DNA of 64,000 nt. It comes from an uncultured Granulicatella sp. (GTDB lineage Bacteria > Bacillota > Bacilli > Lactobacillales > Aerococcaceae). The position numbers were made by a program, and so were the translations under genes. The stretch is taken from assembly GCA_934193545.1 (NCBI GenBank), contig CAKPVL010000002.1, positions 1 through 64,000 of the forward strand, in the 5' to 3' direction. Below the pieces are notes generated by a model. The model saw nothing but the letters and a program-made list of their open reading frames with translations. It made no database searches and was not told where the DNA came from. Within the stretch, counting starts at the first letter, position 1. Every line of letters starts with the position of its first letter. Shown here piece by piece: positions 25,744 through 35,113 of the stretch.

Positions 25744-26631
25744 ATGGACAAAACGAAATCTCTAAAAATTAATATTGAACAATTTTCATATACTCCATCT
25801 AATCCTATATTTTTAAAAAATAAGATTGAGATTGGGTTAGGTGAGATTGTTGGAATAGTAGCACCTAATGGGTATGGAAAAAGTACCCTAATGGATATCA
25901 TAGCTGGAAATATTGTTTCTCCAAATTGTGAGATTCAGTATAGTGGGTTAAATGTGGGAATGAACATCAAGTATAAGGCTATTGTAACGAAAATGCTTGA
26001 GCCGATGGATTTATATGAACAATTAACTGGTCGTGATCATATGGAACTATTTGCATCCAGCTGGGGGAAAAAGGAAAAAGATATCATTCGAATTGAAGAA
26101 CTACTCGGAATGAGTAGTTATATCAAGAAGAAGGTAAGTGTATATTCCTTGGGAATGAGACAAAAGTTATGTTTAGCTTTATGTTTGATTAGTGGTGCGG
26201 AAGTGTACCTATTTGATGAAGTTCTCAACGGTTTAGATCAAGAAAATGTAAAAAAGGTTGAATCTGTTATTTTTGATTTAAAGAATAACGGGAATATTGT
26301 GCTTTTAGCTTCCCATTTATTAGAAAATCTCGATGAATGCTATGATCGCGTACTCTTCCTGAAAGATGGTAAATTAATCGATGTAAAAGCAGTTGATCTC
26401 AACCGTAATAAGAAATTGGTAGTAAAATTTATTGATGAGTTACATTTGAATCATTATAGGAAACCATATCCGGTAGAGTTGTTAGCTGACAATAAAATTG
26501 TTTTTTCTCCTCAAAATAATAGTGAAATAAAGATAATTTTGGATGGATTATTAGAAGAAAACTCTGGAGTCACTTCAATATCGTTGGGAAGAGAAAAAAT
26601 CAGTATGATTTATAGAAGCCTGTACGGTTAG
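25744..26631 (+). CDS. ABC transporter ATP-binding protein (exporter/immunity type)
   Basis: A single-domain 295-residue ATPase. Walker A is APNGYGKST, the signature is degenerate (YSLGMRQKLCLAL instead of LSGGQ), and Walker B is VYLFDEVLNGLD with the catalytic Glu. The signature form SLGMRQ is typical of ATPases that pair with ABC-2 permeases for bacteriocin immunity, peptide or drug export. It starts at ATG behind AGAAAGGTGATGG. The two following genes encode membrane proteins and run on with no gap, so the three form one operon. Base composition and codon use (many ATA and AAT) differ from the Opp genes around it, suggesting horizontal transfer. Confidence 0.85.
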   Translation: MDKTKSLKINIEQFSYTPSNPIFLKNKIEIGLGEIVGIVAPNGYGKSTLMDIIAGNIVSPNCEIQYSGLNVGMNIKYKAIVTKMLEPMDLYEQLTGRDHMELFASSWGKKEKDIIRIEELLGMSSYIKKKVSVYSLGMRQKLCLALCLISGAEVYLFDEVLNGLDQENVKKVESVIFDLKNNGNIVLLASHLLENLDECYDRVLFLKDGKLIDVKAVDLNRNKKLVVKFIDELHLNHYRKPYPVELLADNKIVFSPQNNSEIKIILDGLLEENSGVTSISLGREKISMIYRSLYG

Positions 26632-26642
26632 GGGTGGTTTTT

Positions 26643-27830
26643 ATGCTTAGTTTCATATGTAAAATAATGTTTGATTGGAAAACCATTTTAAAGAGAACGA
26701 TGATTTTTTTGATTTTGTCGATTGTGATAATTCTTCCTAAAATTAAAACTGATGATGAAATTATGGAAGAAAGTCGAAATGGCGCATTGATGACTTTGCA
26801 ATCAAATAAACGGTTTGAAAACTTGAAAAGCTCAGGTGGAGAGAAGGGAAAGGATTATCAACAATTTTATGAGTTTATTCATAATGTTAATCTATTTAGT
26901 CAAGGTTTACTAGATAATAATCTTAGTGATTATATAAAGTATTCTAGTAATGCTTCTAAATATGGCGAAACAGTATATGAGAACTTTCCAGAGTTTTTTG
27001 GGGTTGGAAGTACTGCAATGGAAGTAGATAATGTTCCTATTAAGACGGCTAAAGAGAATGTGAAGAGAAGGTTCATTAGAGACTATCATAAATTGGAATT
27101 TTATAATTCCAAGCTTAAAGAGTTATCTTTTTCAGATGTGCTAAGAAGTGATATCTATGAAATAATCGGAGAAAACAATTTATTTTCTAATTTCTTTCTG
27201 ATTTTATTTTTAATAGTAGTGCTAATGATGGATATTATTTTACGTTTTGAGGTGAAAGATTCTATTTGGAGAACTATACCTAAATCCTTTGTTTCGTATC
27301 AAATTAAGAAGAAATTGATTTCTACGTGCTTAGTATTTGGTGTGCAAGTTTTCGTAGCGATACTTGTGTTTGTTATGTTACTTCTTACTAAGACTATCAA
27401 TCCACACATAGTTCCATCAATTGTAATTTTTAGTATGAATAATGAAGCAACAAGTGTTTCAGTGTTCTACTTCATGATTCCTATTTTATTTATTGTATTC
27501 TTGCTAGATTTATTGTTTATAATGATGGCCACCATCCTATTTCAAATCACAAGCTCTAAAATTTTTTCGTCATCTCTAATATTATTTGTACTATTTTTGG
27601 AAAGAATGATGATTCATTCTTCAATGCACCAATATTTTCCAGCGTTGAGTCCAATCTATTATATTGATACGGTGTCCGCTCTAAATGGAAATAAATCGCT
27701 GATCTACAATTATCCTTTTAGTTATATGGATGCGTGCAAGAGCATATTTATGTATATTTGTTTGCTATTTATTTTGCTAATCTTAATCATTAAGCAACAA
27801 GATAGGAGATGTAAATATGGGAATAAGTAG
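26643..27830 (+). CDS. ABC-2-like membrane protein 1 of the AT-rich cluster
   Basis: The 395-residue product has one hydrophobic segment near the N-terminus (about residues 15-35) and a large polar region of about 140 residues predicted outside. About five more membrane segments follow from residue 180 to the end. This is the layout of ABC-2-type permeases. I do not recognise a subfamily. The ATG at 26643 follows AGGGGTGG and is preferred to the GTG at 26634, which sits on that ribosome binding site. Its end overlaps the next gene by 14 bases. AT-rich, like the rest of the cluster. Confidence 0.8.
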   Translation: MLSFICKIMFDWKTILKRTMIFLILSIVIILPKIKTDDEIMEESRNGALMTLQSNKRFENLKSSGGEKGKDYQQFYEFIHNVNLFSQGLLDNNLSDYIKYSSNASKYGETVYENFPEFFGVGSTAMEVDNVPIKTAKENVKRRFIRDYHKLEFYNSKLKELSFSDVLRSDIYEIIGENNLFSNFFLILFLIVVLMMDIILRFEVKDSIWRTIPKSFVSYQIKKKLISTCLVFGVQVFVAILVFVMLLLTKTINPHIVPSIVIFSMNNEATSVSVFYFMIPILFIVFLLDLLFIMMATILFQITSSKIFSSSLILFVLFLERMMIHSSMHQYFPALSPIYYIDTVSALNGNKSLIYNYPFSYMDACKSIFMYICLLFILLILIIKQQDRRCKYGNK

Positions 27831-28797
27831 GTGGGTACATAAACTAATTTTCAAGCCGACACTGATTTTTTGTGGAGTTGTCTTACTTTTGTTAAGTGGG
27901 TTGTTTATATTTGAATCAAGTGTCGGAACTGATGCTATATTTCTGAAAGAAGATTATCAAATTAAGGAAATAGTATTGCAAAATCTAACTGATATTGAAA
28001 ATAGTGGAGAGACGATTAGCGATGAACTGAAAGAACAAGTACAAAATGTCAACTTCTTAATCAGTAATTTGTATATTGCGTACCGTAATGATAATTATTC
28101 CAAATTAAGAGAATTTAATAATCAGAGGGTTGAAAGTGTTGATAGCTTATTAAATGTATTGCCTGAAACAATGAGGGAAAGAATTGCAGCTCTAAAAGCA
28201 GGTGTAGAAAAATCTGCAAAAATAACGGATTATCTAATCGAACACAACATCAACCTTAAAAAGTATAACAAAGTAGCCCCGTTTTTTGATGTGGCTATAA
28301 AGCTATTGCTTATTAGTGTTCTGTTGTTGATAAGTGTAGTGCTAATTAATAGAGAAATGGAGATAAATGACAGAAAAGCGAAACTGTATAGGGTAATCCC
28401 AATTTCTTCTAAAAAAATCAATCAGAGTAGATTGTGGAATTATCTCTCACATTTATTCTTAATTCCATCTGTTTTCTATATTTTACTACTTGAATTGTTT
28501 AGCAGAGTGTTATTGCATGAATCCATATTTGTAATTCCTATTACTGTTTTTAGCAAAATTCAAGGAAGTTGGAATATTATTGCGCTAAAGGAAATTGTTA
28601 TTCCTATGATTGTATATCAATCTATTGTGATAGTAGTTATTTTTTATGGTTTAACCAAGATAAAGATTGTAAAGAAATCGTTAATAACCAATGCTATAGA
28701 GTTGGGGTATTTTCTTTCAATTATTAATACAAGCGAGTGGGTAAACTTTTTGCCAACTAGTTGGATTTCGTTTTATCATCTTTTGACTAACTTATAA
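27817..28797 (+). CDS. ABC-2-like membrane protein 2 of the AT-rich cluster
   Basis: This 326-residue protein repeats the architecture of its neighbour: an N-terminal membrane segment (about residues 15-35), an external polar region of about 120 residues, and roughly five to six membrane segments to the C-terminus. The two probably form a heterodimeric channel driven by the ATPase encoded first. It starts behind GATAGGAGATG. Its substrate is unknown. Immunity to, or export of, an antimicrobial peptide is the most likely role from the gene order, but no clear peptide, regulator or modification gene is adjacent. Confidence 0.78.
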   Translation: MGISRWVHKLIFKPTLIFCGVVLLLLSGLFIFESSVGTDAIFLKEDYQIKEIVLQNLTDIENSGETISDELKEQVQNVNFLISNLYIAYRNDNYSKLREFNNQRVESVDSLLNVLPETMRERIAALKAGVEKSAKITDYLIEHNINLKKYNKVAPFFDVAIKLLLISVLLLISVVLINREMEINDRKAKLYRVIPISSKKINQSRLWNYLSHLFLIPSVFYILLLELFSRVLLHESIFVIPITVFSKIQGSWNIIALKEIVIPMIVYQSIVIVVIFYGLTKIKIVKKSLITNAIELGYFLSIINTSEWVNFLPTSWISFYHLLTNL

Positions 28798-28863
28798 ATC
28801 AGATGGGTATCTTTCGGTTTCAAAAGATGTTGTTTAATTACTTTATCGTGCTAATAAGAATAG

Positions 28864-28892
28864 AGAGCTCAGGATGCTGAGCTCTTTATTTG
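28864..28892 (+). terminator. terminator of the AT-rich ABC cluster
   Basis: AGAGCTCAG / CTGAGCTCT stem around GATG, with a T-rich tail. Confidence 0.88.
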
Positions 28893-28985
28893 TATTGGAA
28901 TTAATTTTTAATGAGTGTGTTAAAGTAGATTTTATAATAATTGATTGAAATATTTAAAAAGGGCAAATTATTTTCGATATTTTAC

Positions 28986-29013
28986 TTGCAAAAAATTAAA
29001 ATTATGTTAAAAT
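28986..29013 (+). promoter_or_regulatory. oppA2 promoter
   Basis: TTGCAA (28986-28991), 16 bases, extended -10 TGTTAAAAT (TAAAAT 29008-29013). Confidence 0.75.
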
Positions 29014-29089
29014 TAACATCAAGTATTAATTTGTCAGACAATTCAACATATAAAGAAAGTTGAATCGGGTGTCTGAGAGTGGAGGAAAT

Positions 29090-30877
29090 ATGAAAAAGAA
29101 GAGTTTAGTATTCTTATCAGCTGCAGCAGCGCTAACATTAGCAGCATGTGGTTCAGCAAACAAAAGTAACACTTCATCTGAAGCATCAAAAGCTTCTTCA
29201 AAATCAAAATTTAACGCAGAAGTGACACATGAAGGAACACCAATCAAAGGTGGAACATTAAAATACGCACTTGTAGCAGCTTCACCATTCAGTGGAATCT
29301 TCATCGATGAATTGGCATCAAACACAACAGATTCAACAATTGCGAGTCAAGTTGACCAATCAATGTTCGAATACGATGAAAACCGTAAATTAACAAACAC
29401 TGGTTTAGCATCTATCGAATTAGACGTTGAAGGAAAAACAGCAACAATTACTTTAAACGCTAAAGACTACAAATGGTCAGACGGACAACCATTTACAATC
29501 GATGACTATATCTTCGCTATCGAAGCAATCGGTAACAAAGACTACACTGGTTCTCGTTACAACGACCGTTACACAAACATCGTAGGAATGAAAGATTTCC
29601 ACGAAGGCAAATCAGATAAAATTTCTGGTGTTGAAAAAGTGGATGATTACACAGTAAAACTTCACTTTGAAAAAATGTTACCATCAATGCAATTAGCAGG
29701 TGGTGCAATTCCAGCATACACAATGCCAAAACACATCTTTAAAGATATCCCTGTTAAAGAATGGGAACAAAGCGAATATGTTCGTGGAGCTAAAGTAGTA
29801 GGTCTTGGTGCCTTTACAATCGAATCAGTAGTTGCAGGGGAATCTGTAACATTGAAAGCGAACGAATACTACTACAAAGGTCGTCCAAAATTAGATAAAG
29901 TAGTAATGCAAGTTGTATCACCAGATGCAATCGTTTCAGAAATGAAAGCTGGTAACTACGATATTGCTACAATGCCAAGTGCACAATACGAAGCGTTTAA
30001 AGATCTAACAAACGTAACTTACGTAAGTACATTCGCGCCTTCTTATGAATATATCGCGTTCCACTTAGGTAAATATGACAAGACTCAAGGTAAAAACGTT
30101 ACAGATCCAAATGCGAAAATGGCTGATGTAAACTTACGTCAAGCGATGGGTTATGCATTAGATATCGACGCAGCTGGTGAAAACTTATATAACGGATTAA
30201 ACTATGGTACAAACTCAATCATCTTACCATTCTTCAAAGACGTATATAACAAAGAACAAGAAGGGTTCACTTACAATCCAGAAAAAGCGAAACAATTATT
30301 AGATGAAGCTGGATATAAAGACGTAGACGGCGACGGACTTCGTGAAAACAAAGATGGTTCTAAATTACAAATCAACTTTGCTGCACGTACTCGTGACGCT
30401 GCCAACGAATCATTAGTTCAACAATACTTATTATGGTGGAAAGAAATTGGATTAGACGTACAACTTTACACAGGTCGTACAATCGAATCAAATAACTTCT
30501 ACGAAAAAGTTCAAACAGATGATCCAGAAATCGATGTATTCGCAGCTGGATGGGGTGTTGGTTATGATCCAAACCCAGCGAACTTATTCGGTGAAACTGC
30601 TAAATTCAACTTCTCTCGTTATGTAAACGAAGAAGGTACAAATATCATCAAGAAAATTGCTTCTACAGAGGCATTTGATGAAGCTAAGAACGTAGAATTC
30701 TACAAAGAATGGCAAGCATACGCTAAAGACAAAGCGTTCTTAATCCCAACATTAGTAGGGGACAGCGTAACAGCCGTTAACAAACGTGTGAAATACTATG
30801 ACACTTCAATTGGAACAAAAGATTCTAAAGCTCAATTGTACCAATTAGAAGTAACATCTGACACAGCAGCTAAATAA
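29090..30877 (+). CDS. oppA: peptide-binding lipoprotein OppA2
   Basis: A 595-residue family 5 solute-binding protein with lipobox LTLAAC. The ATG at 29090 is preceded by GTGGAGGAA; a TTG 30 bases earlier is not needed. Long segments are almost identical to OppA3, for example FEYDENRKLTNTGLASIE and YNPEKAKQLLDEAGYKDVDG, so the two arose by tandem duplication. It has its own promoter and terminator and lies upstream of oppDFBC (system 2). Differences among OppA1, A2 and A3 probably widen the range of peptides taken up. Confidence 0.94.
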   Translation: MKKKSLVFLSAAAALTLAACGSANKSNTSSEASKASSKSKFNAEVTHEGTPIKGGTLKYALVAASPFSGIFIDELASNTTDSTIASQVDQSMFEYDENRKLTNTGLASIELDVEGKTATITLNAKDYKWSDGQPFTIDDYIFAIEAIGNKDYTGSRYNDRYTNIVGMKDFHEGKSDKISGVEKVDDYTVKLHFEKMLPSMQLAGGAIPAYTMPKHIFKDIPVKEWEQSEYVRGAKVVGLGAFTIESVVAGESVTLKANEYYYKGRPKLDKVVMQVVSPDAIVSEMKAGNYDIATMPSAQYEAFKDLTNVTYVSTFAPSYEYIAFHLGKYDKTQGKNVTDPNAKMADVNLRQAMGYALDIDAAGENLYNGLNYGTNSIILPFFKDVYNKEQEGFTYNPEKAKQLLDEAGYKDVDGDGLRENKDGSKLQINFAARTRDAANESLVQQYLLWWKEIGLDVQLYTGRTIESNNFYEKVQTDDPEIDVFAAGWGVGYDPNPANLFGETAKFNFSRYVNEEGTNIIKKIASTEAFDEAKNVEFYKEWQAYAKDKAFLIPTLVGDSVTAVNKRVKYYDTSIGTKDSKAQLYQLEVTSDTAAK

Positions 30878-30885
30878 TGCAATCA

Positions 30886-30918
30886 AACAAGCCTAGGAAT
30901 TTTCCTAGGCTTGTTTTC
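30886..30918 (+). terminator. oppA2 terminator
   Basis: A 14-bp stem, AACAAGCCTAGGAA / TTCCTAGGCTTGTT, followed by T residues. Confidence 0.93.
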
Positions 30919-30984
30919 ATTATGAAAAAACTTTCCAAAAATGAGAAATAAATTATGAAAATTAAAAAAAGATTAGAAAAAGTA

Positions 30985-31013
30985 TTGCAATTATTAAAAA
31001 GTTGGAGTATGAT
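30985..31013 (+). promoter_or_regulatory. oppA3 promoter
   Basis: TTGCAA (30985-30990), 17 bases, TATGAT (31008-31013), similar to the oppA2 and oppDFBC promoters. Confidence 0.78.
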
Positions 31014-31075
31014 AAGTCCAACATAAATTTATGGATACACTCAAAAGCCTTAAAATAAAAGAATGGAGACTGATT

Positions 31076-32854
31076 ATGATGAAAAAGAGAAATGTGATGA
31101 TTCTGTTTTCTGCAACGGTTGCGCTAACGTTAGCAGCATGTGGTAGTAAAGAACAATCATCTTCAACAAGTAGCAATGCCGGAAAAACGAAATACGCTTC
31201 TGAAGTCACTCACGACGGGACTCCAATCAAGGGTGGAACATTAAAATACGCAATCGTATCTTCTTCACCTTTCTCTGGAATTTTTGCAGATGAGTTATCT
31301 GCGGATACAAACGACTCAACGATTGGTGGTTTGCTTGATGAAAGTATGTTTGAATATGATGAAAACCGTAAGTTAACAAATACAGGTCTTGCAAGCATCG
31401 AATTTGACGTTGAAAATAAAACCGCAACAGTTACATTAAACTCAAAAGACTATAAATGGTCTGACGGCCAACCTGTAACCATCGACGATTACATCTTTGC
31501 GTACCAAGCCATCGGTAATAAAGACTATACAGGTGTTCGTTACGATGATGATTATAAAAATGTAGTTGGTATGGAAGAATATCACGATGGAAAAGCAGAT
31601 AGCGTTTCTGGTCTTGAAAAAGTGGATGATTACACTGTGAAAATTCACTTCAAAGAAATGAGCCCTTCAATGCAATTAGCAGGTGGTTCTGTGTGTGCAT
31701 ACATCATGCCAAAACATATCTTCAAAGATATTCCTGAAACTGAATGGGAACAAAGTGATTATGTACGTGGTACAAAATTTGTCGGTCTTGGACAATTCAA
31801 GATTGAATCCATCGTAGCAGGGGAATCTGTGACATTAGTTCCTAATGAACACTACTATAAAGGTGTAGCAAAAGTTGATAAAGTCGTAATGGAAGTTGTA
31901 TCTCCAGATAACATTGTTTCAGAAATGAAAGCTGGGAACTACGATATCGCAACTATGCCAAACTCACAATACGAAGCATACAAAGATTTAACAAACGTAA
32001 CATTCCTAGGTTCACAAGCATCTGCATATGAATATATTGGTTTCCACTTAGGAAAATATGATAAAGAAACTGGTAAAAACGTGACAGATCCAAATGCGAA
32101 AATGGCGGATGTAAACTTACGTCAAGCAATGGCATACGCATTAGACATTGATGCTGCAGGTCAAAACTTGTACAACGGATTACAACATTCTTCAAACTCA
32201 ATCATCATTCCATTCTTCAAAGATGTATATAACAAAGATCAAGAAGGATTCTCATATAACCCAGAAAAAGCAAAACAATTGCTTGATGAAGCGGGGTATA
32301 AAGACGTGGATGGTGACGGAATCCGTGAAAACAAAGATGGTTCTAAATTGACCATTAACTTCGCTGCACGTACTCGTGACGAAGCGAATGAATCACTTGT
32401 TCAACAATACTTGAACTGGTGGAAAGAAATTGGATTGAATGTTCAATTATATACTGGACGTACAATCGAATTGAACTCATTCTATGATAAAGTTCAAGCG
32501 GACGACCCAGAAATCGATGTATTTGCTGGTGGTTGGTCAACAGGTTACGATCCAAACCCATCAGGATTATTTGGTGAAACAGCACAATTCAACTTCGAAC
32601 GTTATGTAGATGCTGAAGGAACAGCCATCATGAATAAAATTAGTTCAACAGAATCATTTGATTCAGCTAAAAACGTTGAGTTCTATAAAGAATGGCAACA
32701 ATACGTTCACGATAAAGCATTCATTTTCCCAACATTAGTCGGAGAAGAACTTACAGCAGTCAACAAACGTGTGAAATACTATGATGTAAACTTAGGTAGC
32801 AAGAAATCTGCGTTATATCAAGTAGAATTAACGAGCGATACTGCTGCTAAATAA
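31076..32854 (+). CDS. oppA: peptide-binding lipoprotein OppA3
   Basis: The 592-residue tandem paralogue of OppA2, with lipobox LTLAAC after a signal peptide starting MMKKRN. The start at 31076 follows GGAGACTGATT; the earlier frame opening would put 15 residues before the signal peptide. The family 5 blocks KDYKWSDGQPVTIDDYIFAY and YALDIDAAGQNLYNGL are intact. Promoter and terminator are its own, so each receptor can be expressed separately from the transporter genes that follow. Confidence 0.94.
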   Translation: MMKKRNVMILFSATVALTLAACGSKEQSSSTSSNAGKTKYASEVTHDGTPIKGGTLKYAIVSSSPFSGIFADELSADTNDSTIGGLLDESMFEYDENRKLTNTGLASIEFDVENKTATVTLNSKDYKWSDGQPVTIDDYIFAYQAIGNKDYTGVRYDDDYKNVVGMEEYHDGKADSVSGLEKVDDYTVKIHFKEMSPSMQLAGGSVCAYIMPKHIFKDIPETEWEQSDYVRGTKFVGLGQFKIESIVAGESVTLVPNEHYYKGVAKVDKVVMEVVSPDNIVSEMKAGNYDIATMPNSQYEAYKDLTNVTFLGSQASAYEYIGFHLGKYDKETGKNVTDPNAKMADVNLRQAMAYALDIDAAGQNLYNGLQHSSNSIIIPFFKDVYNKDQEGFSYNPEKAKQLLDEAGYKDVDGDGIRENKDGSKLTINFAARTRDEANESLVQQYLNWWKEIGLNVQLYTGRTIELNSFYDKVQADDPEIDVFAGGWSTGYDPNPSGLFGETAQFNFERYVDAEGTAIMNKISSTESFDSAKNVEFYKEWQQYVHDKAFIFPTLVGEELTAVNKRVKYYDVNLGSKKSALYQVELTSDTAAK

Positions 32855-32864
32855 GAATTGGAAG

Positions 32865-32892
32865 GAGACGAGCTTCGGTTCGTCTCTTTTTG
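32865..32892 (+). terminator. oppA3 terminator
   Basis: A 9-bp stem GAGACGAGC / GTTCGTCTC closes on a stable TTCG loop, followed by T residues. Confidence 0.92.
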
Positions 32893-33070
32893 TTTGCACA
32901 AAATCCATAAAACCAATGAAAACGCATTAATGACGGGATTTAGTGAAATTTGAATTTAAAATTAAAATAACATGAGAAAAGTTAATTTTTTGCTCATAAA
33001 TAATGGTAATCACGCAGGATTCATGGTAAACTAAAAATACGCTGTATCTGCGCTCGAATTGTCATACAAT

Positions 33071-33099
33071 TTGCAATCAGAGAGCATGCAACGTATAAT
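33071..33099 (+). promoter_or_regulatory. promoter of the oppDFBC operon
   Basis: TTGCAA (33071-33076), 17 bases, perfect TATAAT (33094-33099). The spacer before it (32893-33070) holds no gene that I can see. Confidence 0.85.
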
Positions 33100-33165
33100 A
33101 GAAACGTTGTTTTATTATTTTAAATATTGAAATAGTTAACCAAAGAAAATAAGGAGGAATCGGAT

Positions 33166-34167
33166 TTGACAATTGATAAGCCACTATTAGAAATCAATAA
33201 CTTACACGTTGGTTTCCGTATCAAAGATGATTTTTATGATGCAGTAGATAATGTATCATTAACATTAGAAAAGAATGAAATTTTGGCCATCGTTGGGGAA
33301 TCAGGATGTGGGAAATCTACATTAGCGACAACCATCATGGGCTTGCACAACAAAAATAATACAAAGATTACAGGGGACATCATTTATAACGATGTGAACT
33401 TAGTAAACTTAAACGAAGCGTTATATAACAAAATTCGCGGAAATGATATCGGTATGATCTTCCAAGATCCATTGGCTTCGTTAAACCCATTAATGACAAT
33501 TGGTGCTCAAATCGATGAAGCTCTTTATTATCATACAGACTTAAATGAAAAAGAACGTACTGAACGCGTACTTGAATTGTTAGGACAAGTAGGGATTCCA
33601 AACCCACAACGTACTTACAAACAATACCCACACGAATTATCAGGTGGGATGCGTCAACGTGTGGTTATCGCGATTGCTTTATCATGTAAACCACCAATCA
33701 TCATTGCCGATGAACCAACAACTGCCTTAGACGTAACAATCCAAGCGCAAATCTTAGACTTATTAAATGATATCCAGAAAGAAACAGAATCAGGTATCAT
33801 CTTAATCACTCACGACCTTGGGGTAGTAGCAGAAACTGCGGACCGTGTAGCCGTGATGTATGCTGGACAATTTGTGGAAATAGCACCTGTTGAAGAGCTA
33901 TTTACAAATCCAAAACATCCTTATACACGTTCATTACTACAATCAATTCCACAAGCGGGATCAGAAGGCGAAGAGTTACACGTGATCCAAGGAACAGTGC
34001 CACCATTACCAAAATTACCACGTAAAGGTTGCCGTTTCGCACCACGTATTCCATGGATTTCAGCGGACGCTCACGAAGAGGATCCATCACTTCATGAAGT
34101 TGGACCAAACCACTTCGTTCGTTGTACATGTTATAAACATTTCCATTTTGAAGGGGAGGAAGCATAA
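33166..34167 (+). CDS. oppD: oligopeptide ABC transporter ATPase OppD (system 2)
   Basis: A 333-residue ATPase beginning at TTG behind AAGGAGGAATCGG. Walker A GESGCGKST, signature LSGGMRQRVV, Walker B IIIADEPTTALD and H-loop LITHDLGVVA are intact. The C-terminal domain keeps cysteines (RKGCRFAPR and FVRCTCYKH), where some peptide-transporter ATPases bind an iron-sulfur cluster; system 1 OppD lacks these. It overlaps oppF by one base. Order D-F-B-C, with receptors upstream, differs from system 1. Confidence 0.94.
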   Translation: MTIDKPLLEINNLHVGFRIKDDFYDAVDNVSLTLEKNEILAIVGESGCGKSTLATTIMGLHNKNNTKITGDIIYNDVNLVNLNEALYNKIRGNDIGMIFQDPLASLNPLMTIGAQIDEALYYHTDLNEKERTERVLELLGQVGIPNPQRTYKQYPHELSGGMRQRVVIAIALSCKPPIIIADEPTTALDVTIQAQILDLLNDIQKETESGIILITHDLGVVAETADRVAVMYAGQFVEIAPVEELFTNPKHPYTRSLLQSIPQAGSEGEELHVIQGTVPPLPKLPRKGCRFAPRIPWISADAHEEDPSLHEVGPNHFVRCTCYKHFHFEGEEA

Positions 34168-35111
34168 TGAGCGGTTTTGTAACCATTGAAGATTTAAAAG
34201 TTCACTATCCGATTCGTAGTGGCTTCTTTAACCGAGTAACGGATCATGTTTATGCGGTAGACGGAGTGTCACTTGAAATTGAAGAAGGAAAAACTTACGG
34301 TCTTGTTGGAGAATCAGGTTCTGGTAAATCAACGATTGGTAAAGCAATCATTGGTCTAGAACACGTAACAAGCGGTAAAGTCATTTACGAAGGAGAAGAC
34401 GTAACAAACAAAGCACGTCGTCGTACTTCAGACTATAACCGTAACGTACAAATGATCTTCCAAGATTCACTATCAAGTTTTAACCCTAAAAAACGTATTT
34501 TAGATATCGTGGCTGAGCCATTAAGAAACTTCGAACGTTTATCTCCAGATGAAGAGAGAAAACGCGTGATTGAATTAATGGAAATCATCGGATTATCTGA
34601 AGAAGCATTATTAAAATATCCACACCAGTTCTCAGGTGGTCAAAGACAACGTATTGGTGTTGCTCGTGCCTTAGCAAGTAACCCTCGTTTAATCATCGCC
34701 GACGAACCAGTATCAGCGTTAGACTTATCTGTACAAGCGCAAGTGTTAAACTACATGAAACGCATCCAAGATGAGTTCAACTTAAGTTACTTATTTATTT
34801 CCCATGACCTTGGGGTTGTAAAACATATGTGTGATGAATTGTTCATCATGTACCGTGGACGTTTCGTTGAAACAGGAAAAGCGGAAGACATTTACGCGAA
34901 CCCACAACATATCTATACTAAACGTCTATTGTCTGCGATTCCGGTAATCGATCCAGAAAACCGTGAAGCAAACAAATTACGTCGTAAAGAAGCTGAGAAA
35001 TTCTACCAAGAAAATCAACAATTTTACTACGATGAAAACGGTCGTGTGTTTGATTTACAAAAAATCTCTGACTCACACTTTGTTGCATTAAATCCAAAAG
35101 GAGGGAAATAG
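34167..35111 (+). CDS. oppF: oligopeptide ABC transporter ATPase OppF (system 2)
   Basis: The partner ATPase of 314 residues. Walker A is GESGSGKST, signature [10 protein letters not shown], Walker B LIIADEPVSALD and H-loop FISHDLGVVK. A C-terminal extension of about 45 residues ends in FVALNPKGGK. The ATG overlaps the oppD stop codon (TAATG) and is served by AGGGGAGGAAGC. With OppD it forms the ATP-driven motor of the second peptide importer. Confidence 0.94.
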   Translation: MSGFVTIEDLKVHYPIRSGFFNRVTDHVYAVDGVSLEIEEGKTYGLVGESGSGKSTIGKAIIGLEHVTSGKVIYEGEDVTNKARRRTSDYNRNVQMIFQDSLSSFNPKKRILDIVAEPLRNFERLSPDEERKRVIELMEIIGLSEEALLKYPHQFSGGQRQRIGVARALASNPRLIIADEPVSALDLSVQAQVLNYMKRIQDEFNLSYLFISHDLGVVKHMCDELFIMYRGRFVETGKAEDIYANPQHIYTKRLLSAIPVIDPENREANKLRRKEAEKFYQENQQFYYDENGRVFDLQKISDSHFVALNPKGGK

Positions 35112-35113
35112 TT

